Source: Urophycis tenuis (taxonomy: Eukaryota; Chordata; Actinopteri; Gadiformes; Phycidae). Taken from it: a DNA stretch of 64,000 nucleotides. Where the stretch lies: positions 3,083,087 to 3,147,086 of the forward strand of contig JAXIVH010000013.1 in the NCBI GenBank assembly GCA_036785325.1. The letters run 5' to 3'. The notes beneath the pieces were generated by a model that saw only the letters and a list, made by a program, of their open reading frames with translations, ran no database searches and had not been told where the DNA came from. The translations under genes were made by a program, and so were the position numbers. Each line of letters opens with the position of its first letter. Within the stretch, counting starts at the first letter, position 1. Shown piece after piece: positions 25,290 to 38,200 of this stretch.

Positions 25290-26076
25290 GGCGCGTACAG
25301 ATTTGTATCCAGGAAAACAAATTGGACACACTTGAAGGTTTGTTCTTGCCCCTAGGTGTCAGACGCCATGAACCCCCCACTGACCTGTTCCCAGGGATTC
25401 ATTCAATTAAAATAAGCAGAGTCTTTTTTTTCCCTCCCTGATTCCCTTTCTCTTTTTTTTTTTTCCTTCCAATCCTCATTCCACTTCTTCCACACAAAAT
25501 ATTAATTACATTAATTATAGTTCACAGTCTCTCAGTTAATTGTTCAGCAGTGGAGCATTTCCCCATACCACAGCTGTAGCCAGGGAGATGAAGGCAGAGC
25601 GGGCGCGAGGGAGAGACAGAGGGGTAGAGTCGGGGGGGGGGGAGAGAGAGGATAGTGTGTGCGTTGTGGGACGGTATTGAACAGGGCCAGCGGGGGTGGG
25701 GGGCTAATGTCTTTCTATTGTCACTGGACTGTGAGAGGCAGATGAGACCCCCGCCATGTGTTGGTGAGCACAGCCTCACGGAGGGCCGCTGTGCGCCACC
25801 GCCGCCGCCACCGCCTCGCTCCTGACTTGATGTTCAGAAATAAAAGGTCCTCCGGTTTAAACGCCTCCGTTTAACGTGCAAACCGATTGGGAAGAATGTA
25901 TTAATCCAGAAATGTTTTCCTGACTCGTTTTAGTGTCTGACCTCTTCTCTATACGAGTTGTGGAGTTTACATTTCTGTGAATCTCATGAATCTAACCACC
26001 CAGTTTAAATTATCCGTGTTAATCACGCAGTGTCAATCGCTTGATTTAATTGCCTGATAAATTATCTTTCAAAATA
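25290..26076. other. Non-coding, nothing recognised
   Basis: No gene supported. A short (CCG)-rich patch lies at 25796-25817. Confidence 0.45.
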
Positions 26077-26085
26077 TGTGTGTGT

Positions 26086-26116
<31 letters not shown>

Positions 26117-26123
26117 GGGGGGG
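26077..26123. repeat. (TG)n directly followed by poly-G
   Basis: Twelve TG units run straight into 23 G. The same compound form occurs at 54758-54796. Confidence 0.97.
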
Positions 26124-26991
26124 ACAAAAGTATGTTAATTGGCTGAGAAAATGATCATGTTTACCAGGAAAATGAAATAGCCTGGCAGTTGGTTTGATTC
26201 TCTATCCACACACATGCCCACCGTGGAAATCTGTGTTACGGACGTGGCCTGGACTCCCTCCCTTACAACGCAATAACCATATTTTGGCACCAATTAAATA
26301 GATAATTATGCAAATGTAGCCTTTACTAAGTCATGGAGTGGGCAGCAGCTGCAGCCAGTGCTTTTTGCACCGCGCACGGTGCGCCACTGTGCTGCGCTCA
26401 CAAACGCTGCTGCAGTCAAGCACGCGTTGACAATCCCATTATTCTCCTTTTCTGTTCTCCGGTCGGCACCCACGCTGGTACACAGACATACACGGGCTCT
26501 TCAACAGCCACCGATCACTTCTCATTATTGGATGTAAGAAATATGAAAGCCGGTGTCGATGGCAGAAGAATGCACTGTTGCAGACACACAATGGGTAGAT
26601 CATGTTTAACTGTCATCCGCGCGCGCGTGTCAGGCTTTGGGAGTGACTTGAGACATGTGTCCATGGATATCCAACACTTCAATATGTTCCTTTTATTGTG
26701 CGTGTGCGGCGCGTTTATTTTTGAACGCTTGGTGGAGCCGAGGCTGTGAGTAAACCCCTCTTAAAGCACCGCTGAGGACTGTACGCGCACAAAAGAGCAC
26801 GCATTGATTGAGAGCGGCAGGCGGCTCATTAGTATTGGATGTGATCACCTCCGTTACAATGCTCGCCAGAGTGCAAGTGGTTCTTCAGGAATACCAAGTC
26901 AGTCAAGATGCATACCACAACAAAATGCTAATGGCAGAGAGACAAAGCTTTGTGCTGACAGGATTCCAATACGGGGGGGGGGGCGGGTGTT
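26124..26991. other. Non-coding, contains an octamer motif
   Basis: Complex sequence with ATGCAAAT at 26308-26315, a POU-factor octamer, close to a CAATTAAAT site. Open frames have no domain. Confidence 0.35.
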
Positions 26992-27184
26992 AAGAGAGAG
27001 AGAGACAGAGAGACCGCAAGAAAGCAGGTGATTGAGAGAGATCTTGAGAGAAAGAGACAGAGACAGGGAGCGAGAGACAGAGAGAGAGAGGGAAAGAGAC
27101 GAGGAGTGGGAGCGAGTGAGCGAGAGAGGGAAAGAGATGAGGGGAGAGAGCGAGCGAGAGAGCTTGGGTGAGAGCGAACGAGAC
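26992..27184. repeat. Degenerate (GA)n purine-rich tract
   Basis: GA repeats with many C and T interruptions, older than the pure GA arrays elsewhere in the window. Confidence 0.85.
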
Positions 27185-27292
27185 GCCTGAGTGCTCTAAT
27201 CCCACCTGCCTCAGTATACACTAGAGGGAAACAGACAGACAGAGAGTGAGACAAAAGTGGCTATTGGGATGCTCAATATCTGAATCTGTTTG

Positions 27293-27347
27293 ACCACCCA
27301 CCACCACCACCTCCACCACCACCACCCTCACCCCCACCCCCACCCCC
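27293..27347. repeat. (CCA)n / CCCCCA low-complexity tract
   Basis: CCACCACC repeats running into CACCCCCACCCC. Confidence 0.9.
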
Positions 27348-28549
27348 TATACCGGGAGGATCGTGGGAGTGTCGGTGGCAGACGCGAAGCGGCAAGAGCC
27401 GGGACGAGTGCAGGACTAGCCCTCGCTCTCCAGGCACTTTTATTTCCTCAGCCACTGCACTGAAACATTCATGAGGGAAGCCACCGGGAGGCAGGGAGAC
27501 ACCACCGGCCAGCCTCTTGATCCTGCAGCCCCCCCCGCCCGCTCCCCGCCCGCTCCCCGCCCACCCAGCCAACGCAGCGGCCGGGCCCCCCTTGGCGTCT
27601 CTTGAACCAGGGTGAGCGCGGAGGAGGGAGGGGATCCACGCCGAGCGGAGGGATCTGGTGGGCTCTGGAGAGGAATCCCACCCCCCGCAACACACACACA
27701 CACACACATATGGGTGGGACGCCTCACCCAGGATCCCTTCAGCTGACTCTGGGGGCTGTGTGTGAGCTGGTGGTGCAGGAGGGGCGGAGGATGGGGCTTT
27801 CCTTTGACATGCAGTGTGTGTTCCTTGGTGACTTGGAGAGGGCTGACTGTGTGCCAGAGGAAAAAGGCCCCGCTGAAGCCGGCCCGTTTGGATCGGGGAG
27901 CACTCGGGCCTGTCGGCAGGGGCCCAGCGGCGTGACAAAAAAGGGGGTGCTGCGGACGACATACTGACGGGAGGCTTGTTTGTATTGCACGCGGGTGCCT
28001 CTGGGGACCTCTCCGGGGGAAAGTTTATGAGTGTGTACACTCGAAAAACTTGAGCGAGCTGATCCTAACACTCACGCTCAGATCTTCCCGAGAGCCATGC
28101 ATATTCCCTTTCATGTCCTCCGCGGTATAACGGTGACCTTTGACCGCGGCTCGCTTAAGAAAAAGTGGCAGTACCCCAGTAGTCACACAAGCATCGTAAT
28201 GAGCAGGGTGTACCTCTATAGGAAGACATGCTCTATTATGCCTCGGTATGAGTCACAAAGACAAGAGGATCCCGGCAGCGAGAGCGACTGAGCAGCTTCC
28301 CCATCATTATCTGCTCCACTTGCACTTAACTCTAAGAGTTTAAGTATGGGGACGCATTAAATGGTAATACCTCGTTTAGAAAGCCTTGGATATATGTTAG
28401 CTGTGTTAACCTGTGGTCAGATTGGACACTGCTCGGAGACTGCGGAAACCGACGCACGTAATAAAACCATGGAGCTACAAGGAAATCAAGAGATGAATGA
28501 GTGATAATGGTGTTGCTCATCAGGGTATGACTTGTGAAGTTTGGCTTCT

Positions 28550-28550
<1 letters not shown>
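27348..28550. other. Non-coding, GC-rich then mixed
   Basis: 27,350-28,020 is GC-rich with two copies of GCCCGCTCCCC at about 27536-27560. Open frames on both strands (up to 255 codons) run into the (CCA)n tract and lack domains, so they are not called as genes. Confidence 0.4.
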
Positions 28551-28617
<67 letters not shown>

Positions 28618-28663
28618 CGTGTGCGTGTGTGTATGCATGTGTGTGTGTGCGTGTGTGTGTGTC

Positions 28664-28707
<44 letters not shown>

Positions 28708-28769
28708 CATGTGTGTGTGTGTGTGTGTGTGCGTGTGCGTGTGTGTGTGTATGCGTGGGTGTGTGTGTA
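28551..28769. repeat. (GT)n microsatellite
   Basis: About 220 bases of GT with GC, AT and CCCT interruptions. Confidence 0.97.
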
Positions 28770-30981
28770 TAGCTGCCTGTCTAGTACAGTTCATGTCTCT
28801 GCTGTAATGCAGTACAGTGGTTCAGTAACCGTACTGACAAGTGAGGTACGAAGCAGCAAGGAACGGCAAAGCTGCGCCTTCCTGTTTATCACCTCGCAAC
28901 CACAACAGACTTTGTGACAATCGCAAAAAGGCAGACAGTTAAAACAGGCTGCATTAATATGAGCACAAAACACATCCGCAGGCACCAGAACACCAGAAAG
29001 GCACCAATTACGGCGGAGTTTTCAATTCCTTAATTGAAGCCCTTCAGTCTGAATACGTTATTACCGCTCGTGATTCCGGAATGGAGACAACACGAGGCCG
29101 GCCTCTTGCCTCTCGGAGGCCTGCGTGGTGCTGCGCTAATAGGATGGGTGCTTAGGCATCAGTTCAGTGTCCTCCTCCTGAACTGCAGGGTGATAATCCT
29201 TATTTTGTTGCACTAGCTTATTACAATGCTAGCTGTAAATACACCCCACTGGCTTATTACAATGCTAGCTTTAATAAATGCCCACGGGCACTCCTCGTGC
29301 GAGAGCATCCCTCACGTCCGCGCTGTATCGTACAGAAAACAGAATTCTAAATTGAAAAGTAAAAACTATGCTACTTATGCATGAAGGGAAAGGCTGTATA
29401 ATGTGGACACGTTCCAATTATTGCAGAAAAATATTTTCGCGTTTCATGTCGTCGCGAATACGTTCCATTGCTTGGAAATGGATTGATCCAGCGGCAGCCA
29501 CGTCCACCATCGCCGCCATGTGTACGATCAAATCACAGAGAATAAAGGAAGAAAATAGATCAACTCGGATGGCCATTGCCATTAATTGTCATTACTCTCA
29601 CGCTTAAGTTAAAAAAAACCTAAAAAAGTGCCAAACTTGGTCCAAAGACTCCCCTACTTCTCCACAGTCGCGGGTCACATCGAGTGTTCCCAGCGACTTG
29701 CCGAGTCCTCCACCCGCCACCAGACTCTCATTAGGCGTCCCATGTTGGGGAACATGAATAATGCAGCGCACTCAGAACACTGGCCAGCGTCTGTACGTTC
29801 ACCCAATGTGTTTGATCTTGTCAAGTTTAGCTCACATTTCTGCATTCACTCGGCACTGTTTAACTAAGCAAGTTCCCCCGAATGCACACAGGGGTGTCGC
29901 GCGCGTTGCTTTGGGTTTGATGGGTATAAATATGGCGGCGTTTGAAGACGCACCCAGAAGAGCCGGCGCCGCGGCTCTCGAACCGCGACAGAGGGAAGAT
30001 GGGTTAATGAGAAGCCGGCCCAGGTCTTTGGCACCATAAACATTTTACCAAAGTGTCTTAAGATGTGGCTCTCCTGCGCCCTGGCCCTTTTTATTTCACC
30101 AGCAGGGCTGCTCGACATCCCCGGCAACTCGGCCGCGGGACACACACTGACCGGGAAGGAGAGCCCATTCACCCCCAAAATAAAACACAAGCCAACAGCA
30201 CCCATGAATTCACTGGTTTAGAGCATAGCAACACTCAGAGCAAGTTAGAGCAGTGTTTTTTTTTTTTTTTTAGTTTGCTGCTGAATTCATATTGGAGGAT
30301 AAGTGGACAATCAACAACCATATATCACAGTCAAGGACACTATGTATTTTAAGTGTCCTTTTTACATCAATTATTCAGCCATCATTATTGTATCATCACA
30401 CTCAGGAGTTTTCTTCTAATAGACAAATTGGACGTTGTAATGGCAATGACCTAAGCCAAATGAATTATAGGAATCCACCTCAACCTCTGAATAAAACGCC
30501 ACTGTACTCCAGGACATAAAGAATGAACCTTGAAGGAATGTGGGAAAGCAATCGAGGGGATGGCGGTTAATACCACACCATCATGTTACAAGCCCCTTGA
30601 TTGGAAAAGACTTGGGCAGAAAGAGTGTGTGTGTGAGGCGTACGGAGGGGGGGGGATCGGCATGTCAAGCCCAGCTTTATTGAAGGTCAGAGTAGCCTAC
30701 TTGCAGTGTGGGCAATCTTCCCCTTAAGTCATTTAGCTTTAATTTCCACATCTGATTTCACCAAAAATTGCTCCATGTAAGAGGGATAAGCTTAGCATTG
30801 GCCAGAGCTAAAAATATTAAGTCTTCGATGTTAAGAGACCGAGGTTTGTTCTCCCAAGTCATTAGCTGAGATAGCCGCTACACAGCCCTCTATTCCCTGA
30901 GAGGCGCGCAGGAGCGGCGCAGCACCTTGTGCTCACCTTCCGTCTTCAAAGTCATCCCAAAGAGTTCGGTCCGCGCTCACC
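28770..30981. other. Non-coding, nothing recognised
   Basis: Includes a 17-base direct repeat, CTTATTACAATGCTAGC, at about 29217 and 29252. Poly-T lies at 30257-30272. No gene is supported. Confidence 0.4.
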
Positions 30982-31305
30982 ACCAGCTCACCAGTGTCTT
31001 ACAGAAGACAGGTGGCTGCACCAGCTCACCAGTGTCTTACAGAAGACAGGAGGCTGCACCAGCTCACCAGTGTCTTACAGAAGACAAGTGGCTGCACCAG
31101 CTCACCAGTGTCTTACAGAAGACAGGAGGCTGCACAAACTCACCAGTGTCTTACAGAAGACAGGTGGCTGCACCAGCTCACCAGTGTCTTACAGAAGACA
31201 GGAGGCTGCATCAGCTCACCAGTGTCTTACAGAAGACAGGAGGCTGCAGAAACTCACCAGTGTCTTACACAAGACAGGAGACTGCAAAAACTCACCAGTG
31301 TCTTA
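30982..31305. repeat. 38-bp tandem repeat, about 8.5 copies
   Basis: The unit joins ACCAGCTCACCAGTGTC to TTACAGAAGACAGGTGGCTGC. Every unit contains the inverted repeat GTCTT-ACA-GAAGAC. Copies differ at GGTGG/GGAGG and in the last three units. Since 38 is not a multiple of three, each reading frame cycles through all three phases, which produces the staggered LTSVLQKTGGC-type open frames of up to 180 codons. These are not proteins. Confidence 0.95.
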
Positions 31306-32121
31306 GAAAGCCACGAAGCTGTAACGCTTTAACTAAAACAACAGTGTCATGTTGTTTTTGTACAAGTATGTGCACACACACACGTGCATGCACACACACA
31401 CACACGCCTGTGCACGTGTGCGCTGCACGTACAAAGATAACTGCAGTTCTTTGTCAAGTCCCACGCTAAATTAACTCTGTAACAAGTCCTTGCGTCGACT
31501 ACCAAGTAAGCAACGATCAAGTCAATTTAAGCGTTATTATCAAACAGACCCCCCCCCCCTCCACACACACACACACACACACACTCACACATTAGACACA
31601 CTCCATCAGCAACGTGGAGATAAGCTCATCTCCACGCACGCCGGGGAGATGTTATCAATGGCCCTGTGTGACAAGAAGGACGAGAAGGTTCAGCATCATA
31701 TTCAAAGAATGAGCCCAGACCTCAATTACAGTAAACAACCAAACATCTAAACAATTAATTTGCTCTTGAGTAGATCATCAGACCGGATTAAGGCAATCCC
31801 AACTGTGATTTCAGGGTGCTGTTCTGTACGCCGGCGCCGCAGGAGACGCTGCGACGGGTCCGGTGTTGACAACTCAGACGGGCAGCTTCTTACCGCGACA
31901 CGCCGGGATCTTCCACACAGTCACTCAGTCTGGCCCTTTTGACAGCCACCGAGGCAAAAAAATGTGTAGGCTATAAAAATGATATATGTGACAACGGCAT
32001 TTCATCATGTGTTGTACCAGAGCCTGGCTGTTAGCGCTACACCCAAAGGAGCTTCTGTATCTCCATGATAAACTCATCTGGCATGATTTATTAACAAGTG
32101 AATCGCACACCACTCTCGTTA
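31306..32121. other. Non-coding, short CA runs and a hairpin
   Basis: Short CA runs at about 31375-31402 and 31560-31583. A 9-bp perfect hairpin lies at 31613-31636 (CGTGGAGAT / ATCTCCACG). No gene is supported. Confidence 0.4.
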
Positions 32122-32360
32122 AACACACACACGCACACACACACACACACATTCATGCACACATAGACACACACACTAGCGCTTGCGCACACACATAATG
32201 TGTGTATATTATACACATAAACGTGCACACACACACACACACGCTCATACTCACACACTCTCTCACACACACACACACACACACACGCACGCACGTACAC
32301 ACACACGCACACAGACACACACACACACATGTACACACACACACACACACACACACACAG
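32122..32360. repeat. (CA)n microsatellite, interrupted
   Basis: CA runs with ATTCATGC, CGCTCATACT and GCACGCACGT interruptions, and a TGTGTATATTATACACAT palindrome near 32199. Confidence 0.9.
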
Positions 32361-32984
32361 AGGCAAGCCCTTTCCACAGGGACAGTCAAAGTCATTAGCA
32401 CCTCCAAACTTTCTCCAATGCTAATTCCTGCTCTGATATACTCGGTAGCTCATCTAGCGCACAATAGAAATCAGTATGATCAGCCATTACAACCTTACGT
32501 TCAAACATTTGACATTAAACTTTTCACTTGAAGCATGTAGGAGCTGAAAGGGCTCAGATATATGAAGGGCTGAGTCGGCTCACAAAAGTCCCCAAGACAA
32601 AAAAAAAAAAAAAGGCTTTAACATTAACAATGAATTAATGACGAAAAAAGATATCCTAGCCTAATAGCCTAATGCCTTTCTTTGTGTCTTTCTTTTGGTC
32701 TCCAACCCACGACTTGTTGTGGGGGGCTCAGTCTTGCGCGTGTCGGGGTGTCTTCTCAACAGTGCGCTGGGCCGGCGGTAACCTTGAAGAGGTTAGGCTA
32801 TAAGGCAGCTGTCTTATCGCATTGGTGCTCTCCTGGTCTCCAGTGGTCCATCGAGAGCACTGCTGGCAGCACACCGCACCGAGAACGCTGGCATTATTTC
32901 ATTCTCTGAAACTCCATCTGCCACAACTCTGACCAAGGGGCTCCTTCTTATTTTAGACAATCTATTCACATCCCCCCCCCCCCA

Positions 32985-33019
32985 CCCGCCCGCCCGCCCG
33001 CCCGCCCGCCCGCCCGCCC
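32985..33019. repeat. (CCCG)n tetranucleotide repeat
   Basis: Eight to nine CCCG units after a poly-C tract (32972-32983). The minus strand carries GGGC repeats with four or more G-runs, so it could form a G-quadruplex. Confidence 0.9.
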
Positions 33020-34360
33020 AATGCCTCGCACGGACCCCCGCCACACCGCTCTCCTGTCCCATTTACCCCCCACCTAAAACTCTTCAAACACAAACTTGGG
33101 TTCCCCAGACGGCACAAAGCTGGTGGAGTCTGTGAAGTAGACTAGAGACAGCCGTGTCCTTTCCCAAACTTTGTCATGGAGATGACAGAACATCCCGTAA
33201 CTTTGTAATGTTGCCATGGGGAAAGACTTAGCGTTACAGTAGCTGAAGAGGGTGCTGGATATCAAACAGAGCATACAATGTGTATGGCGTTTATATATCC
33301 GCATCTCGCTATTAAGGATCAAGTGTTGGATGGATAGACTGCTCCAACTACAATAAGTCTCCATACTAAAAATGCTGATACATATTTCTATGTTATAATG
33401 TAGTTCTTATATAATTGCAGATCTAAACATTGAAATGCTTGAAACTTGTTCTGGTGGCTTTCTTACTGTATTGGCAGCAATGTCATGTTTCACCTTCTGA
33501 TGACAAACGTACTCTTTGTAAGTCACTTTGGATAAAAGCGTCTGTTAAACGCCCTGAATGTAAATGTAAATAACATTTAAAGTATCTAATATATGTTTTT
33601 ATTTCTCCTTAAAAATGTTTCACATACTTTGCCCTTCCACAAAAATACTCTCTCAGACAGACACACACACACACACGCACACAAGCACACACGCACAGTC
33701 GCACACACACAAACAAGAGCACAACCAAACACGCGTACTGTACCACATGGCCGTGGCTGTTTCAGCGCTGCAGAGTTGTAATGATACAGGCTTTCCTGTT
33801 AATGACATCTGGGTAACCCCAAAAGAAGCACGCTGTGTCTGACATGCAGACATTACCAGGGGAACACCGACACTCATAATGGACTTCATAGGCGGCGTGG
33901 CTGAGATCTGGCAGGCGGCTGACAGCTCTGTTAAGAAATTGTGACTGCGCACGCCTTATGTCATGAGGATCCCCGTCTTTCGGTTTCGTTACAGGAGCCT
34001 CGGCTGAAGACGGCATGTCTCTTTACATCGCAATTAAAGTTCAACCAGAATCAAGTGAACGCGGGGCTGGTAAAAATCCTTTCAATGTGTCGCAAAAAAA
34101 AAAAAAAAACCCACAGAGCTAAGTTGTGCTGATAATCCAAGGGTGTGCTGCTGCCTTTTCTGAATCGTCTTGTTGGCTGCACTGGCGACTGCAGAACTAG
34201 GAGCCAAACGAAGCAAGTGAGAGATTGCCAAGGAAATGTCTGGCAGACAAAGTGTTTCTCTCCTGTTGGATGCTTCTCCACCATGCAGGAGTCCACCTGA
34301 GGCCTCTGCCGTTCCACAGCATTTGACTTTGACGTTTTAGTTTTTTTTTCCTGCTGTGTC
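33020..34360. other. Non-coding with microsatellite fragments
   Basis: A CA-rich tract lies at 33659-33735 and poly-A at 34094-34110. No gene is supported. Confidence 0.4.
33500..33572 (+). mobile_element. SINE/L2-type 3' tail fragment
   Basis: GTAAGTCACTTTGGATAAAA, then GCGTCTGTTAAACG and a terminal TGTAAATGTAAAT: the hallmark 3' end shared by many teleost SINEs and their partner LINEs (from memory). Only the tail is recognised. Confidence 0.7.
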
Positions 34361-34545
34361 GTCTCACAGGTGGGATGAAATTGACTGCAATCACATTCTA
34401 ACTTTTAAGATAAGTATATATCATAATGTATATATAATAATGTATATATATACACACACACACACACAGTATATATATACAGTACATTATTTGGTCTGCC
34501 TCTTAATCTTATGTCTTGCAGTCAATTTCTTCCCACCTGTGAGAC
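34361..34545. mobile_element. 185-bp foldback element with 30-bp terminal inverted repeats
   Basis: The left arm 34361-34390 begins GTCTCACAGGTGGG and ends TTGACTGCAA. The right arm 34516-34545 is its reverse complement with one mismatch in 30. The interior is a second inverted repeat, ATAATGTATATATATAC against GTATATATATACAGTACATTAT, closing on a (CA)n loop. The whole element can fold into one long hairpin. It resembles a MITE. I see no clear target-site duplication, so the family is unknown. Confidence 0.7.
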
Positions 34546-35107
34546 TATAAATATATACTGTATTTATACAGTTTAAGTAACTTTTCTAACATTAAGGCAG
34601 TATTTCACAGCATTTACCAACTATACTTTCCTCAGTTGACATGTTGCACTTGTATAAATGTGTGGTATGATTTGTTACAAGGAAGAGTCAACTTTTATGA
34701 TGGTCAGAGGACTCTTTTGTTTTGTTAGATTAAGTCATAATGGCAGGCTAAGACTTTTGCCTTGCTAGGATTAGTCTGAATGAAATGTGTGCTTTTTAGG
34801 TAGGCAAATTGTAATGTCATGGTTTCTTTAAAAAAATGACCATCAAAGGGGGTGAACATATACTGCTGTGCACAATTATATTGAGATTTGTCCTTTCTGT
34901 TCTTGGAAGTAGATTAAGAATGGTTTCTTACAGCTAAAACATAACCCAGAACCCAGGTTACAAGAGGGGAGTAGCAGGCAACACAATGCCATAATGTTGA
35001 GGAGTTAGGCTGAGGTCATTTTAAAAGTGGCCAATAATAACTCTACAAGTGTGGCAAACATTTGAAAAACGCCCTAAAAAATATTTCTGCAGAGGAAAAG
35101 GAGAGTG
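34546..35107. other. Non-coding, nothing recognised
   Basis: AT-rich sequence without open frames of note. Confidence 0.45.
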
Positions 35108-35270
35108 ATAGTCTGGTGGCTAGGGTGGTTCACTCAACGAAGGGCTCTGGATTTGAACCCCTAAAGGCATCCTTGAGCAAGATTCATATCCCCTACCTGC
35201 TCATGAATGACATACCAGATTGTCTTTTAAATCACTGTATTAAAAGGGTAGGATCAAAGTGTAGGAAACA
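35108..35270 (+). mobile_element. Degraded SINE-like fragment
   Basis: GTGGCTAGGGTGGTTCACTC and GGATTTGAACCCCT resemble diverged tRNA A- and B-box regions. They are followed by CCTTGAGCAAGATTCATATC and CCCTACCTGCTC, typical of fish SINE bodies. A similar body phrase occurs at 45655-45700. Confidence 0.5.
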
Positions 35271-38200
35271 GCAGAAAACCCTGTAAACCTGAAGCACATC
35301 TCAGTAAAAGACGTGGCTGACGTCAGAGCCCTCTAAGTGGCTCTATGTAGCGTAGCTGTCACATAGCGCCGTGCCAACGAAACTTTAACACACTGGCCAC
35401 AGTTTGAACCTCCCTGACAGTCATTCTAACAAGCCTCTGACAGAGTACTCTATTTGGAGCAGACGACCTCTCTCGACCAGGGTGTTGAGATCTCTCGAGG
35501 CCATATTATTGTATGTCTCCGTGTTCTGACTTGAGACAGAATAGGCAGCTGCAATGTCCTCTGAATTTATACAAAGGTAACTCTCTCTCCTCTGGTTTTG
35601 AACCTTTATTTTGTTTGTAATAATTATTGTAATACACATTTTTAATACATTTTCGCGTCCCAGAGTGAATTTGCTGAAACCATGACAAAATTCTGTTTCT
35701 AATTTAGTAAAAAGCAATGTTGCTCGTAAAGTAACTTGCAGCCAAAAAATACAGCGTCCTTCATGGCTGTACTTTAGACGTTAAAACCAGCACAGACTCG
35801 GGTAGTAGACGATTCTGGAAGGAACGTCCGCCAATCAGCAACTCAGCCAATCAGCAAGCCAACAGCATGTCACCAGAGATGTAATCTCGCCACAAACTAA
35901 ACCCAGCTTCTTGTGGCGGATGGCTAAAACAATGTCCTACATAAATGCTAAACTTGTATTTGTATTACCATGACCTCCTCACCTCTTACCTTATGGCACC
36001 ATGCGCTGTTCCTATTGTGTCCCTTACTTTTTTTTCCGCTGTGCTGTTCCACCGCGCTGCGAGCAGTTAGCGAAGACAGGACTCGGGCGCCTCTCAATTG
36101 TTCTGCGCCTCTAGATTACTCCCTGGAGTGCACGTCACCACTCGGCACAGATACCCTGGACTTTTTTTTTTTTTGAAAGGCGGGTAGATTAATAAATCAT
36201 AATCCCGATCTCAGAACTCCTCATTCACCTTTTTTGTTATATCTAACACCCCCACTTATTCCCGCAGGAGGCTCGGGGAACCGCCAGGCAACCGAGAGAT
36301 CTGTGGTGCTCGGGATGCGTGGGGGGGGGGGGGGGGGGGGAAACAAACAGGTGGAGTAAACCTCGGAGGGCCCGGCGTCGCGGCTGCCAGGCTCGGCCCG
36401 ATCAAAGTAGCTTGGGGGACCTTGTTGCGGCTCGCTCTGTTCAAATCCCCCCGCCGTGCACACTTAGTGGCCTCTGGGAGAAGCCAGGTGCTCATTGACT
36501 TGCATGAAGGCTGACTTACAGTTGTCACGCTGGCGGCGCCCGGACGGGTCTGATGAGGCGCTATTGATCTGTGGCTGCCGATACGCTCGCCTCACGTCGG
36601 GGGCTTTCCTCATGCTTTTTTTAATCTATTTTTAAGGAACAATGACCAAATTGTTCTGTGGGAGGCCAGAGAACTCTCTTAGATTAGATTGGTCTGAAAC
36701 GTCAGAGAACGTGAAACCTCCAAGATGTGTTTATCTGAATGAACCTCAGGAAACACTGCTGACAATGAAGGAAGCCGGCGAGAGGCGACGCGGCTGCCAC
36801 AGAGCGCAGACATTACCCGTGTGTGCCTACAGACGCCCGGTCCAAGTGAGATGTCGTCTCAAGGACACGGGGATCCCAAGGTACTTGTTGAAGAGAAGGA
36901 ATATTATTAACCCCGGTGGCGTAACCTCACATTTCTTCATATTCCTCACGAGCGGAACTGTCAAACCGTTATATTAGGACGTTTCTTTGAATCGTGAAAG
37001 CTAATTTGACTTGGGGAAATGTGTTCTGCGTGAGGTCAAAACAATGCCACAACAATGGCGGAAATGGGGCATTGTAAAAATAACTAGACGGGAGGAAACT
37101 TCAGCAACACAGGCTGTTCTTTTTTTCTGGGCCAGTGTGCACCGGCTTGCCATGACTAGACACTTGTCTGAGTACGTAAGAAAGATAAAACACACACACA
37201 CGCACACACACATCGGAGATAGATGCATAACTTCTTTCTCCTTTTAGATTTTCAGTTACCACATCCACTTACTTTGGGCCACTTTGAAAAAGACCTTGAA
37301 GAAAAAAACCTCTGATACAAATTTTGGCTCCACAGTTAAACCGCCATTGAATCAGTTTGAATCACAGCATAGTGAGCGTACGGCTAATTATGACTGTTGG
37401 TTCAAAATTTGTTATCCATCCAAATGAACACAAAAGCGTTCTGGAGGCGCATTCTGATATGCTGCTCAGATGTTTCATTATGTCTGATGACGCAAATGTC
37501 ATCACTTTAAAATGTATGATTGAAGATTATGACACTATGCTTTTTAAGCAACATACTGTATATTAAATGCTAGATCATGAGGGATAGTACATAGCAAACT
37601 TTTTAATTTGTAAATTCTGAAATAAATGTGTTCACATTTTTTAAACTGTTAAGACTGAGCTTTAGCTGAGTCCATGGTGGCAGAGTACACATTATGAAAA
37701 CTGGTGCACTTTCACTTTCCCTCTTCCCAATTTTGTGTGGGACATGGCAGTAACGGTCGGGTTTTCCTCCCGCCTATACTCCTTTCCATGAGGCTCTGGT
37801 GCTCCTCTATAATTAACCCTGGATGGGCTCCAGCCCAGGTAGTGTAGGAGTGATGGCCTACCCAATGCCAGCATGTCTGGCAGACACCACTCATTCCCCC
37901 AGCCTGCAGATGATCCTGCATGGGAGATGCTTTGACACTCTCCACCGTCTATACACCGTGGACTCAGCAGAGTGTTTGAGCCAACAAACCCATCTGTGGA
38001 GCTCATTATTAGACAGTGCATGGCTCTCTGTGCTGAGACCGTTTCTGAGGAGGTCCTGGAGAACCCTCTTTTTAAAGCAGACATTCTTGTAGATAATACT
38101 GTTATTTACCAAGTGTACTTGAGACTGAGTAGACACTGAGTGACGATTAAGTAGCAGTTTCAATATCTATGAAAGATGATGTATCACCTTTGTGCTTATG

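Noticed and set aside
30982..31305. CRISPR array
   Set aside because: Direct repeats abut with no unique spacers, and the DNA is from a vertebrate.
30927..31469. 180-codon frame with QKTGGC repeats
   Set aside because: A product of the 38-bp array; all three frames show the same peptides in rotation.
35108..35270. tRNA gene
   Set aside because: A- and B-box-like words are present, but they are degraded and followed by a SINE body. No cloverleaf could be built.
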